Positions 16,734-25,316 are shown, numbered from the stretch's first letter. The stretch: DNA of 64,000 nt from JAEYFP01 sp047602645 (GCA_047602645.1 JASGGU010000002.1:62001-126000); one strand, 5' to 3'. Notes: generated from the letters alone by a model not told the origin. Numbers and translations: made by a program.

Positions 16734-17462
16734 ATGGCTGTGGTCAGGATCGCGGTTTGCGATGATGAAAAGAACATGGCTGAGGACATTTGCAAGCGGA
16801 TTCAAGGCTATGCGAGAAGGCATATAATTGACTGTGGAATCAGCTCCTTTAACAGTGCGGAGGCGCTTTTGGCGAGCGATCGGCAATTTGATGTTTATTT
16901 TATGGACATCCAGATGAACGAGCTGGACGGAATGCAGGCTGCGGCGATCATCAGGGATCGGAACAGAAAGGCTGTCATCGTGTTCGTTTCCGCCTTTATT
17001 CAATATGCGGCAAAGGGCTATCAGGTCAATGCGGTTCGCTATGTGCTGAAGTCACAGCTGGATGAGGAATTTTCGGATTGCATGGATGCAGTCATGGAAA
17101 GCCTTTCCAAGGAAGAGGTGCTGGAAATCAAGGTTGGCACGAAGCGAGTGCTGCTTGAGGTTGCGGATATCATTTACATAGAAAATGAAAAGCGTAAGGT
17201 TCTCATCCATATACAAAGTGATGAAAATGAAACCTACGAAATTTATGCGAAGATCACGGAGCTTGCGGAAAATCTTCATGAAATGGGATTTATCTATTGC
17301 CACGCCGCATTTTTAGTGAATGCGCGTATGATTGTCGGTATTGAACAGAATGAGTTTATTTTAAACAATGGCGTGCATATTCCGATCAGCCGTCAAAAGT
17401 ATACACAGGCACAGAAGGAATATTATTTCAGGAAAGTACCTTCTCACGTTTTTAACCACTGA
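16734..17462 (+). CDS. LytTR-family response regulator (AgrA-like)
   Basis: A 242-residue regulator. The N-terminal receiver has the acidic pair in VCDDE (about residues 9-11) and the phospho-acceptor Asp58 in FMDIQM; VRYVLKS carries the conserved Lys region. Residues about 135-240 form the LytTR DNA-binding domain, with the usual VLLEVADIIYIENEKRKVLIH stretch and the PISRQKY end. The start is uncertain: ATG 16734 follows GGGGGTG closely, with TTG 16725 or GTG 16740 as alternatives. The gene lies 34 nt before a GHKL kinase gene that should phosphorylate it. The direct repeats at 16525-16555 suggest autoregulation. Confidence 0.88.
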   Translation: MAVVRIAVCDDEKNMAEDICKRIQGYARRHIIDCGISSFNSAEALLASDRQFDVYFMDIQMNELDGMQAAAIIRDRNRKAVIVFVSAFIQYAAKGYQVNAVRYVLKSQLDEEFSDCMDAVMESLSKEEVLEIKVGTKRVLLEVADIIYIENEKRKVLIHIQSDENETYEIYAKITELAENLHEMGFIYCHAAFLVNARMIVGIEQNEFILNNGVHIPISRQKYTQAQKEYYFRKVPSHVFNH

Positions 17463-17496
17463 GGAGATTTAAATAATTTGGATAAAGGAGAATAGG

Positions 17497-18822
17497 ATGG
17501 AGGCCTGTTTTTTAGATGACTGTCCCTGGGGTGCGCTGTCGTATCTCTATACGCTGCTGGAGGCGTTGGCCGTCAGAGATTTTTTTGATATTACACTTTA
17601 CAGGAGACCACTGAAAAAGCGTTATTTTACACTTGTGGTACTCCTGCTTTTTGTATGGATGATTTTAGCGGCTCAACTCGTGCCAATTCCATATTTGAAA
17701 AGTATTTTAATTCTTTTGTTCTATGTCGGCGAAGTAGTTGTGATGTATGAAGGGAAGCTGTGGGAAAAGGCGCTTGCAGTTATCGGAGCCGCGGTTGTCT
17801 GTTATCTGTTTGATATGGCAAATTTTGGATTGATGAGTTATATGTCGCGTAAGGAAATTGCTGTGCTTTCAAATGAGCCGGTATACATGTATTATATGTC
17901 CATCACAACGAAATTCGCTCAGATGCTGCTTACAAAAATGATGAAATGTGTCGTGGGCAGAAACCGGATCAAGATGATGTACCCGTTTGACAGAGTGATT
18001 TGTATTTTTGTTCCGGTCATGATTTTGATGAATCTGTACACGAATTTTATGAGTAATCTTCAAAACGTAGAAATTACGGAATGGGATGTTTACGGTGTAT
18101 TGTTTTTGATCCTCCTCGGTGTTATCACCTATTTTGTTATGTACCGTATGGGGGAATATTATGAGGATATGAGCCATTTCAGACTGCTCGAGAACCAATT
18201 AAAAGCGGGACTCGAATATATGGAATCACTGCAGCAGGCACATAAAAAGATCAGGCAGATTGCTCATGGCTTTAAAAACCAGATTTCGATCGTAAATATG
18301 CTGCTTGTGAGTGGGAAATATGACGAGGCAAAGGATTATCTTTCGGAAATTTCCGATAAGGTAGAGCAGAATGTTCTTCCGGTGCATACAAACAATGTTG
18401 TGATTGATGCCGTACTGAATCAAATGTTCATCATTGCGGCTTCTAAAAAAATCACGATGAATTTTAATATTCAGGATCTGGAAACACTCATGATGAACGT
18501 ATCCGATTTGACGACAATCCTGAATAACGGTATCAATAATGCAATCGAGGCATGTGAAAAGATTCCGCCGGGGAAGCCCCGCATCATTGAAATTCAGATT
18601 TCCAATGAAGAGCGGGAGCTGATTATCTCGATTCAGAATACGACAGTTGAAAAAGAGCTGAACATTGTAGGCAACACAATCCCTACGACGAAATCGGATA
18701 CCGTTAATCATGGGCTCGGAATGGAAAGTATTAAATCCGCCGTTAAGAAGTACGACGGTAAGTTGTTTTTGGAATGTCAGAATTACAATTTCCATCTTTT
18801 GGCTGCGTTCCGGGCACCATAA
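17497..18822 (+). CDS. GHKL sensor histidine kinase (AgrC-like)
   Basis: A 441-residue kinase. Six or seven hydrophobic segments fill residues 1-220 and form the sensor. A short linker leads to the phospho-acceptor His257 in IRQIAHGFKNQISI, and the HATPase domain has the N-box INNAIEACE near residue 350 and a G-box NHGLGMES near residue 405. Agr-type kinases have exactly this layout. AAAGGAG precedes the ATG. It follows the response regulator gene in one operon. No AgrB protease or AgrD precursor gene is in the window, so the signal may be a peptide made elsewhere or something different. Confidence 0.88.
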   Translation: MEACFLDDCPWGALSYLYTLLEALAVRDFFDITLYRRPLKKRYFTLVVLLLFVWMILAAQLVPIPYLKSILILLFYVGEVVVMYEGKLWEKALAVIGAAVVCYLFDMANFGLMSYMSRKEIAVLSNEPVYMYYMSITTKFAQMLLTKMMKCVVGRNRIKMMYPFDRVICIFVPVMILMNLYTNFMSNLQNVEITEWDVYGVLFLILLGVITYFVMYRMGEYYEDMSHFRLLENQLKAGLEYMESLQQAHKKIRQIAHGFKNQISIVNMLLVSGKYDEAKDYLSEISDKVEQNVLPVHTNNVVIDAVLNQMFIIAASKKITMNFNIQDLETLMMNVSDLTTILNNGINNAIEACEKIPPGKPRIIEIQISNEERELIISIQNTTVEKELNIVGNTIPTTKSDTVNHGLGMESIKSAVKKYDGKLFLECQNYNFHLLAAFRAP

Positions 18823-18866
18823 AGACCACTGTATAGAGATCAAACAGAAAGTATTTTGCTGATTAT

Positions 18867-18873
18867 TGACGAA
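18867..18873 (+). promoter_or_regulatory. 0A-box-like heptamer
   Basis: TGACGAA matches the Spo0A box consensus TGNCGAA exactly. It lies about 70 bp upstream of the -35 of the Spo0A-C-domain gene. One match in about 200 bp is only mildly significant. Confidence 0.25.
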
Positions 18874-18939
18874 TTTTGCGCGATTTAGCTAATAATTCGC
18901 AAAGATACATGGAAGATGTATGGAAATGCCGAAAATGCC

Positions 18940-18968
18940 TTTACAAAATTAGTAGAAAATGGTACAGT
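18940..18968 (+). promoter_or_regulatory. Promoter for the Spo0A-C-domain gene
   Basis: TTTACA, a 17-bp spacer, then TACAGT. The start would be near 18975, about 53 nt before the ATG. Confidence 0.5.
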
Positions 18969-19027
18969 AGGAGATGTGGGAATGTTACGTTGTGACCTCG
19001 GGAGAAGGATAAACGGAGGGGCACTAC

Positions 19028-19405
19028 ATGAAAGAAGACGCCGAACTAGAATTGTATGTTACTGGTGTTTTACATGACCTTGGCGTACCGGCAAGGCTGA
19101 ATGGCTACCGCTATTTGCGAGAGGCGATCATCATGCTGATCAACGATATGGACATTGCACACTCAATCACAAAGGTTTTGTATTACGATATCGCGAAAGC
19201 ACACAATTCGACGATGAATCGTGTGGAGCGCGCGATTCGTACAGCGGTCGGCGTATCTTGGGAAAGAGGAAATCCCGAGGCTTTTGAGAAGATATTCGGT
19301 TATTCGTTTGTATCCAGTCACAGAAAGCCATGCAATTCGGAATATATGGTGCAAATTGCAGATAAGATACGCTTGGACAGAAAATATAACATGTTGGTGG
19401 GCTGA
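19028..19405 (+). CDS. Stand-alone Spo0A C-terminal DNA-binding domain protein
   Basis: A 125-residue protein that matches the Spo0A effector domain from end to end: VTGVLHDLGVPARLNGYRYL, AIIMLINDMD, SITKVLYYDIAK and the recognition helix RVERAIRTAVGVSW, then a FGYSF and a KPCNSEY stretch like those in Spo0A. Full Spo0A has about 270 residues with a receiver domain first; here no receiver precedes, since a GGAGG site and ATG start the gene and the upstream 200 bp has a promoter instead of coding sequence. Without a receiver it could bind 0A boxes constitutively, compete with Spo0A or dimerise with it. It stands alone between the Agr-like system and a terminator. Confidence 0.9.
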   Translation: MKEDAELELYVTGVLHDLGVPARLNGYRYLREAIIMLINDMDIAHSITKVLYYDIAKAHNSTMNRVERAIRTAVGVSWERGNPEAFEKIFGYSFVSSHRKPCNSEYMVQIADKIRLDRKYNMLVG

Positions 19406-19437
19406 CATCAACAATCATACATAGACGATAAATAAGA

Positions 19438-19478
19438 AAGAAGACTATTTCAGAGTGGGAGAGTGTCTTCTTTTTTTA
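19438..19478 (+). terminator. Terminator of the Spo0A-C-domain gene
   Basis: AAGAAGAC (19438-19445) pairs with GTCTTCTT (19465-19472) and the T-run continues to about 19477. The structure overlaps the last codons of the convergent zinc-ribbon gene. Confidence 0.65.
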
Positions 19479-19722
19479 TTGCCCATTGCCGGTAACGTTT
19501 TGTCTGTTTGGAAAAACGGTAATTCCTTCTTTGCTGCATCAGCACATTGGGGTCTTCCAATGAGGAAAGCAGCCGACTGCGCTGTTCGGGTGAATAATTA
19601 ACATAGTCGTGATAAAGAAGCTTCAGCTCGTCAAGTCTGTTTCCACATTTGATGCATTCCTGCTGATGACCGCTTAAAATGAATATTTGCTGACAGTTTT
19701 TGCAAAAATGTAAGTACATCAT
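19450..19722 (-). CDS. Small zinc-ribbon-like protein
   Basis: A 90-residue protein with two Cys pairs, CKNC near residue 7 and CIKCG near residue 24, the layout of a small zinc ribbon. The rest is basic and rich in Arg, Lys and Tyr (RFSKQTKRYRQW near the C-terminus), which could contact nucleic acid. I do not recognise a named family. ATG 19722 is preferred over a frame 19 codons longer because AAGGAG lies 10 nt before it; a second ATG follows directly. It is transcribed alone from a promoter at 19768-19797 and converges on the Spo0A-C-domain gene. Confidence 0.7.
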   Translation of the reverse strand: MMYLHFCKNCQQIFILSGHQQECIKCGNRLDELKLLYHDYVNYSPEQRSRLLSSLEDPNVLMQQRRNYRFSKQTKRYRQWAIKKEDTLPL

Positions 19723-20032
19723 AATTTTGCTACTCCTTATAGCCACCTTGGTTTCCAGCATATTACATTTATACATCATTGCTATGAAAATAGTAAACTG
19801 AACATGGGAGGAAAGTCAATACGCCTACAGGATAATAATAAAAAACAACAAACGATTGTTGGACGCGTACAAAATATACATGTAAAGAACACAGAATCTT
19901 CACATATTTTTGAAACTATCAACACATTTATTTTGCATAATAAAAAAATATGAATTGGTTAGTTCGGATGGCGGAGTTTTTCGGAAATCCGAAGAGTCTT
20001 TATTTCATAATAAAACAGGGAGGACAGACTAC
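19723..20032. other. 310-bp intergenic region between divergent genes
   Basis: It holds the leftward promoter at 19768-19797. For the rightward ABC transporter I found only weak candidates, such as TTGAAA near 19909 followed by CATAAT at a 20-bp spacing. A reading frame open upstream from 20033 to 19910 is probably not coding. No hairpin with a T-run and no repeat was seen. Confidence 0.5.
19768..19797 (-). promoter_or_regulatory. Promoter for the zinc-ribbon gene
   Basis: On the minus strand: TTTACT, an 18-bp spacer, then TATAAA. The start would be near 19761, about 40 nt before the ATG. Confidence 0.5.
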
Positions 20033-21025
20033 ATGATAGAAGTAACGGGGCTCGTCAAGCGGTACGGAAGCCATGTTGCGGTAGACCATTTGAGTTTTCA
20101 GGTGGAGACCGGGCAGATTTATGGCTTTTTAGGACCAAACGGAGCGGGTAAATCTACGACGATGAACATTTTGACGGGATATCTTTGTGCAAATGAAGGA
20201 ACGGTCGTAATTAACGGATACGATATATTCAAGGAGCCTGAAAAGGCAAAGAAACAGATTGGGTATCTGCCGGAGCTGCCGCCGCTGTACTTGGATATGA
20301 CGGCGGAAGAATATTTGCTGTTTACAGCAGAACTTAAGAAAATCCCGAAGGCGGAACGGAAGAAGGAGGCCGAAAAGGTCATGCTCCAGACCGATATTCT
20401 GGACGTAAAGGAGCGGCTGATCAGGAATCTGTCAAAGGGCTACAGACAACGGGTAGGCCTTGCGCAGGCACTGCTTGGCTCACCGGAAATCATCATCCTC
20501 GACGAGCCTACGGTCGGACTGGATCCGAAGCAGATTATCGAGATCCGGGATTTGATTAAGGAGCTTGGAAAAAAGCACACGGTCATTTTAAGCTCCCATA
20601 TTCTTTCGGAGGTCAGCGCAGTCTGTGACGAGATCATGATTCTTTCGCGAGGCAGGCTTGTGGCAAAAGATACGCCCGAAAATCTGAGTCGGCTGATGGA
20701 AGGCAAACGTACACTGCAGGTGACTGTCTGTGCGCCTAAGGAAGAGGTAGAGAACGAACTGAAGGAACTTTCGGAAATCGAATCCTATAAAATCGAAGAG
20801 GAAGAAGTGACGCTGCAGGAGATTTCGGAAACCGAAAGCGGCGAGGAAGTGCAGAAGAAAAGCCGTGTGGAAATTGAAACGGAAGCAGATGTCGATATCA
20901 GAGAAAAGCTTTTTTATCTGATGGCTCAAAAACGAATGCCGATTATTGAAATGGGGATTCAAAAGGCAAGCCTTGAGGATGTGTTTATGGAGCTGACTTC
21001 AAAGGAGGAGGTGGCAGAGTCATGA
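20033..21025 (+). CDS. ABC transporter ATP-binding protein (GldA-like)
   Basis: A 330-residue ATPase. Walker A is GPNGAGKST near residue 38, the signature is LSKGYRQR, Walker B is ILDEPTVGLDP and the switch His is in LSSHILSE. The C-terminal 90 residues are an acidic extension found in the GldA/CcmA-like branch of drug- and ABC-2-type exporters. ATG 20033 is chosen because GGGAGG lies 8 nt upstream and the family starts MIEV; the frame is open further but without a site. It overlaps the permease gene by 4 nt. Its partner shows it belongs to a GldAFG-type system. Confidence 0.92.
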   Translation: MIEVTGLVKRYGSHVAVDHLSFQVETGQIYGFLGPNGAGKSTTMNILTGYLCANEGTVVINGYDIFKEPEKAKKQIGYLPELPPLYLDMTAEEYLLFTAELKKIPKAERKKEAEKVMLQTDILDVKERLIRNLSKGYRQRVGLAQALLGSPEIIILDEPTVGLDPKQIIEIRDLIKELGKKHTVILSSHILSEVSAVCDEIMILSRGRLVAKDTPENLSRLMEGKRTLQVTVCAPKEEVENELKELSEIESYKIEEEEVTLQEISETESGEEVQKKSRVEIETEADVDIREKLFYLMAQKRMPIIEMGIQKASLEDVFMELTSKEEVAES

Positions 21026-23145
21026 CAGCGGTCTATAAAAGAGAATTAAAATCTATTTTCCACTCTATGATCGGCTGGGTGTTCATGGCGGTCATCTTAT
21101 TTTTTGCGGGACTTTACTTTTCTGCATACAATCTTGGACAGGGGTATCCGTACTTTGCATATGCGCTGTCCTCCATCCTGTTTGTGCTGATGATTGTTGT
21201 GCCCGTCCTGACAATGCGCATTATGGCGGAGGATAAAAAACAGAATACGGATCAGCTCTTATATACAGCTCCCGTACCTGCTTATCAGATCATTTTGGGA
21301 AAATATTTGTCTATGCTGACTACTTTTTTACTTCCGGTCTTGATTATGAGTATTTATCCGCTTGCATTGGGATTGCTGGGAGAGGTTCCCTATGCCGATA
21401 CTTACGTTTCAATTCTCGGATTTTTCGTTTTCGGAGCTGCCTGCATCGCAATCGGGCAATTTGTATCTTCCCTGACGGAAAACCAGATCGTTGCTGCGGT
21501 ACTCACCTTTTTGCTGCTGTTTCTCGGTTATATGATGACAGGGATTTCGGGAATGTTGTTTACAGGGGAAAATGCAGCGACAAAAATCCTGAATATATAC
21601 AGCTTTAATCCCAGGCTGTCCACGTTTTTTGACGGCGTGTTTGACATTCCGAGTTTTCTTTACTTCCTGACACTCATTGCCGTTTTTTTATTTTTTACGT
21701 GTCAGGTCATCCAGAAAAAGCGCTTTAGTGTCGCAACAAGGCGGATACGCAGGGGTGCGTTCAGCACAGGGCTGATTGTCGTCGTTGTTGCGGCTGCGAT
21801 ACTTGTTAATTACGGCGTAAGCCTGCTGCCCGATTCGATGAAGCAGTTTGATGTGACGAATGAAAAGTTATATCAGATTTCCGAACAGACCGAAGAATTG
21901 CTCCAAAGCCTGCAGGATGATGTTACCATTTATGTTCTCGCGGATGAGAACAGCCAGGACACGGTAATTGAAAAGACACTTGCAAAATATGAGGCAGGTT
22001 CCGGGCATATTTCGGTCGTATATAAGGATCCGTCCCTGTATCCGGAATTTGCCGGCAGCTATACAGAGGATTCTTTGGAATCCAACAGTCTGATCGTGGA
22101 GAGTCAGAAGCGTTATAAGGTTGTCGGCTATGGAGATTTGTATGAGAGTGATATCGATTATACGACCTATACGGAAACGGTCACGGGCTATGACGGCGAG
22201 GGTCAGCTGACGAGTGCAATCGCTTATGTGACGACAGAAGAGATGCCAAAGCTTTATGAAATCACCGGACATGGAGAGCTGGCGCTGTCCGGCAGTATTT
22301 TGACGAGTATCCAGAAGGAAAATGTCGATATCGAGTCGATCAATCTGCTGAACTTTGATGCGGTTCCGGAGGATGCGGCAGGTATTATGATACTGGGTCC
22401 TACGGCTGATTATACGCAGGAGGATGCAAAAAAAATCAGCAATTATCTGGATGAAGGAGGCAAGGCCATCTTTATTACCTCGTGGACGCAGGAGGGAACC
22501 CCCGTATTTACTGAAATATTTGAAAAGTACGGCCTGACACTGGCTGACGGTATTGTTGCAGATACAAATTCTGATTATTATTATCAAAATCCGTACTATC
22601 TGCTTCCTGATGTGAACGCAAGTGCTGTGACTTCCTCTCTTGTGAGCGATAAGCGTTTTGTGTTTGTCCCTTATGCGCAGGGGATTGTCGTAGAGGAACA
22701 AGAAGAGGGGGATGATGACGGACCAGAGATAAATCAGATCCTTGTCACCTCTGATCAATCCTATGCGAAGACCGATGTGCAAAACATGCAGACATGGGAG
22801 AAAGAGGATGGTGATGAGAGCGGACCGTTTGCGCTTGGTGTTTACGTAACGCAGACTTTCGGAGAGGAGGAAATGAAATTCCTCTGGCTGACCTCGGAAA
22901 ATTTTATTTCGGACGATGCAAATGCTACCGTTTCGGGAGCCAATTTTGAACTGATTACAAACATGATCGGCCAGATGTCGGATCAGGAAACGAGCATTTC
23001 GATCCCGGTTAAGGATTACACGGCTGCCAATCTGACTGTGCCAAGAAGCGTATTCTTTATCGGGGGAGCTGCTGTTATGTTTTTCATTCCGGTCATTGTA
23101 CTTGCAAGCGGGCTTGTGATTTGGCTTGGGAGAAGAAAAAAATAA
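21022..23145 (+). CDS. ABC-2 permease fused to GldG-like extracytoplasmic domain
   Basis: A 707-residue protein. Residues 1-240 are a six-helix ABC-2 permease like GldF, with IMAEDKKQNTDQLLYTAPV in the first loop. A further helix (about 250-272) leads to a GldG-like domain (about 275-670; the ABC-type_uncharacterised family), which faces outward, and a last helix closes the protein (about 675-702). In Flavobacterium gliding, GldF and GldG are separate; a fusion is common in clostridia and in many bacteria that do not glide. The cargo is unknown. It is coupled to the ATPase gene upstream and followed by a strong terminator. Confidence 0.85.
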   Translation: MTAVYKRELKSIFHSMIGWVFMAVILFFAGLYFSAYNLGQGYPYFAYALSSILFVLMIVVPVLTMRIMAEDKKQNTDQLLYTAPVPAYQIILGKYLSMLTTFLLPVLIMSIYPLALGLLGEVPYADTYVSILGFFVFGAACIAIGQFVSSLTENQIVAAVLTFLLLFLGYMMTGISGMLFTGENAATKILNIYSFNPRLSTFFDGVFDIPSFLYFLTLIAVFLFFTCQVIQKKRFSVATRRIRRGAFSTGLIVVVVAAAILVNYGVSLLPDSMKQFDVTNEKLYQISEQTEELLQSLQDDVTIYVLADENSQDTVIEKTLAKYEAGSGHISVVYKDPSLYPEFAGSYTEDSLESNSLIVESQKRYKVVGYGDLYESDIDYTTYTETVTGYDGEGQLTSAIAYVTTEEMPKLYEITGHGELALSGSILTSIQKENVDIESINLLNFDAVPEDAAGIMILGPTADYTQEDAKKISNYLDEGGKAIFITSWTQEGTPVFTEIFEKYGLTLADGIVADTNSDYYYQNPYYLLPDVNASAVTSSLVSDKRFVFVPYAQGIVVEEQEEGDDDGPEINQILVTSDQSYAKTDVQNMQTWEKEDGDESGPFALGVYVTQTFGEEEMKFLWLTSENFISDDANATVSGANFELITNMIGQMSDQETSISIPVKDYTAANLTVPRSVFFIGGAAVMFFIPVIVLASGLVIWLGRRKK

Positions 23146-23158
23146 TTAAGATTTTATG

Positions 23159-23192
23159 AAAAGGACATCCGTATTTCTCCGGATGTCCTTTT
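23159..23192 (+). terminator. Rho-independent terminator after the ABC transporter operon
   Basis: A perfect 13-bp stem: AAAAGGACATCCG (23159-23171) pairs with CGGATGTCCTTTT (23180-23192) around an 8-nt loop. The A-tract/T-tract arms make it likely to work in both directions. Confidence 0.9.
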
Positions 23193-23197
23193 CTTTT

Positions 23198-23280
23198 ATG
23201 CGCAGCTGCGCGCAAAACAAAGGCTGTGCTGCAGGGGCATTTGACCGTGAAATAAAAGCACGCTGTGCAGGTTGTGTTTT
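23198..23280. repeat. Palindromic repeat element, copy B, intergenic
   Basis: ATGCGCAGCTGCGCGC, then AACAAA, GCTGTGCTGC and a GG stretch, follow the order of copy A at 6226-6265. The right half (23257-23280) is an imperfect inverted copy of the left. Like copy A it follows directly on a strong hairpin, here the terminator at 23159-23192. The predicted -35 box of rmlB (23272-23277) lies in its right arm. Confidence 0.6.
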
Positions 23281-23300
23281 CACTCTATTAATGTTATAAT
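23272..23300 (+). promoter_or_regulatory. Promoter for the rml operon
   Basis: TTGTGT, a 17-bp spacer, then a perfect TATAAT. The start would be near 23307, about 26 nt before ATG 23333. The -35 is weak and sits in the repeat element. Confidence 0.6.
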
Positions 23301-23332
23301 ACTACGAGATTATGCGACAGTGGAGGTTAAGT

Positions 23333-24406
23333 ATGAAAACTTATCTTGTGACCGGCGGTGCCGGCTTTATCGGATCTAACTATATACATTATATGTTTGG
23401 AAAATACAGAGATACGATCAGAATTATCAATGTGGATGCGCTCACCTATGCGGGAAACCCGGAGAATCTGAAGGACGTAGAGGGCAGGGGCAATTATACG
23501 TTTATAAAAGCGGATATTTGTGACAGGGAAGCAATCACGGCTGTTTTTGCAGAGAATGACATTGACAGGGTTGTTCATTTTGCGGCGGAGAGTCATGTTG
23601 ACAGAAGTATCCGCAATCCGGAAGTGTTTGTACAGACGAATGTGCTCGGAACGCTTGTTATGCTTAACTGTGCGAAGACGGCATGGGAGACGGCGGACGG
23701 ATTCAAGGCTGATAAGAAATTTTTACATGTCTCCACAGACGAGGTATACGGCTCCCTCGAGGAGGAAGGCACCTATTTTTACGAGACGACACCCTATGAT
23801 CCGCACAGTCCTTATTCAGCGAGTAAGGCATCTTCGGATCTGATTGTGAAATCGTACATTGACACTTATCATTTTCCGGCAAACATCACGAATTGCAGCA
23901 ACAATTACGGACCTTACCAGTTTCCGGAAAAATTGATCCCTCTCATCATCAACAATACACTGCAGGGAAAGCCGCTGCCGGTATACGGCGACGGAAAGAA
24001 TGTGCGTGATTGGCTTTATGTCATGGATCATGCGAAGGCAATTGATATGGTGACGGAAAAGGGAGTGACCGGTGAAACGTATAATATCGGCGGCCACAAC
24101 GAAAAACAGAACATTGAGATTATTCATATTATTATAGATACGGTAAGAGAACTGCTTGCAGATTCTGATCCCAGAAAACAGCATGCAACAAAGGAACTGA
24201 TTACTTATGTGGAGGACCGGAAGGGGCATGACAGAAGATATGCCATTGCACCGGACAAAATCAAATCGGAAATCGGCTGGGAGCCGGAGACGATGTTTGC
24301 GGAGGGTATTAAACTGACGGTAAAATGGTACTTTGAAAATGAAGATTGGATGAAGCACGTAACAAGCGGCGACTATCAGAACTATTATAAGGAGATGTAT
24401 CAATGA
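23333..24406 (+). CDS. rmlB: dTDP-glucose 4,6-dehydratase
   Basis: A 357-residue short-chain dehydrogenase of the RmlB type, which turns dTDP-glucose into dTDP-4-keto-6-deoxyglucose. The NAD-binding GGAGFIGSNYIHY is at residues 8-20. The active site has STDEVYGSL and the YSASKASSD Tyr-Lys pair, and the DHAKA segment and EDRKGHDRRYAI near the C-terminus fit the family. ATG 23333 follows GGAGG at a good spacing; an upstream extension of seven codons has no site. It overlaps rmlA by 4 nt. With rmlA and rmlC it makes the dTDP-4-keto-rhamnose precursor. Confidence 0.96.
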   Translation: MKTYLVTGGAGFIGSNYIHYMFGKYRDTIRIINVDALTYAGNPENLKDVEGRGNYTFIKADICDREAITAVFAENDIDRVVHFAAESHVDRSIRNPEVFVQTNVLGTLVMLNCAKTAWETADGFKADKKFLHVSTDEVYGSLEEEGTYFYETTPYDPHSPYSASKASSDLIVKSYIDTYHFPANITNCSNNYGPYQFPEKLIPLIINNTLQGKPLPVYGDGKNVRDWLYVMDHAKAIDMVTEKGVTGETYNIGGHNEKQNIEIIHIIIDTVRELLADSDPRKQHATKELITYVEDRKGHDRRYAIAPDKIKSEIGWEPETMFAEGIKLTVKWYFENEDWMKHVTSGDYQNYYKEMYQ

Positions 24407-25272
24407 AGGGAATCATTTTAGCAGGCGGCTCCGGCACAAGGCTCTATCCGCTCACAAAGGCGGTTTCCAAGCAGATGATGCCGGTTTATGACAAGCCGAT
24501 GATTTATTATCCGCTGTCGATTCTGATGCTCGCGGGTATTCAGGAAATTCTGATTATTTCTACCCCGCGCGATCTGCCGACATTCCGGGAACTGTTCGGG
24601 AGCGGGGAGCAGTTAGGGCTTCAAATGTCCTATGCGGTGCAGGAAACCCCGAGAGGACTTGCGGATGCGTTTCTTGTAGGAGAGGAATTCATCGGAAAGG
24701 ACAGCGTCGCACTGATCCTCGGGGATAATATTTTTTATGGACAGAGCTTCTCTAAGCTGCTTCGGACAGTTGCAGAGAGGAAGAAAGGCGCGACGATTTT
24801 TGGTTATTACGTCAGGGATCCGCGTGAATATGGCGTTGTTGAGTTTGACGAAAACGGGATGGCCGTTTCTATCGAAGAAAAGCCGGAGCATCCAAAGTCC
24901 AATTACGCAGTGCCGGGCCTCTATTTTTACGATAACAGCGTTGTAGAAATAGCGAAAAGCGTAAAGCCTTCGGCCAGAGGCGAAATCGAGATCACAAGTG
25001 TAAACAATGCATATCTCATGAGGGGGGATTTGCATGTGGAGACACTTGGACGCGGGTTTGCATGGCTGGATACGGGAAGCCATGATATGCTTCTGGATGC
25101 CGCAAATTTTGTGAGTGCATTCCAGCAGCGTCAAGGGATGTATATTTCCTGCATTGAGGAAATTGCTTATCGGAGAGGCTTTATCAGCAGGGAACAGCTT
25201 TTAACACTGGCAGAGCCACTTATGAAAACAGAATACGGGAGATACTTGGTTGATGTCGCAAATGGATTGTAG
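24403..25272 (+). CDS. rmlA: Glucose-1-phosphate thymidylyltransferase
   Basis: A 289-residue enzyme making dTDP-glucose from dTTP and glucose-1-phosphate. The nucleotide-binding loop GGSGTRLYPLT is at residues 8-18, with SKQMMPVYDKPMIYYPLS after it. LGDNIFYG carries the metal-binding Asp, and EEKPEHPKSNYAVPGLYFYD is the usual sugar-binding stretch. The length is normal for RmlA. Its start lies in the last codon of rmlB, so the two are coupled. The glucose-1-phosphate may come from the phosphomutase at 38202. Confidence 0.96.
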   Translation: MKGIILAGGSGTRLYPLTKAVSKQMMPVYDKPMIYYPLSILMLAGIQEILIISTPRDLPTFRELFGSGEQLGLQMSYAVQETPRGLADAFLVGEEFIGKDSVALILGDNIFYGQSFSKLLRTVAERKKGATIFGYYVRDPREYGVVEFDENGMAVSIEEKPEHPKSNYAVPGLYFYDNSVVEIAKSVKPSARGEIEITSVNNAYLMRGDLHVETLGRGFAWLDTGSHDMLLDAANFVSAFQQRQGMYISCIEEIAYRRGFISREQLLTLAEPLMKTEYGRYLVDVANGL

Positions 25273-25294
25273 CAATAGAGTATAAGCAGGGGAA

Positions 25295-25316
25295 TTGACC
25301 GAACAGCAATGGTCAA
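25295..25316. promoter_or_regulatory. TTGACC-N10-GGTCAA dyad before the GH25 gene
   Basis: Perfect 6-bp arms separated by 10 bp, 30 nt before ATG 25346. No T-run follows, so it is not a terminator. It could be a regulator site or an RNA stem; weak evidence. Confidence 0.25.

Noticed and set aside
16464..19028. An AgrB/AgrD pair to go with the AgrC/AgrA-like genes
   Set aside because: No frame with an AgrB-like membrane protease or a Cys-containing AgrD peptide was found between or beside the two genes.
18909..19064. A 51-codon frame upstream of and overlapping the Spo0A-C-domain gene
   Set aside because: It contains the promoter of that gene, has no ribosome site and overlaps its start in another frame.
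21868..22782. A 304-codon minus-strand frame opposite the GldFG-like gene
   Set aside because: It lies inside a well-supported gene with clear domains and has an odd composition rich in Ile, Arg and Cys, as expected for an antisense shadow.
20033..23145. Gliding motility system
   Set aside because: GldA/GldFG-like transporters are common in non-gliding Clostridia and no other gliding gene is present.
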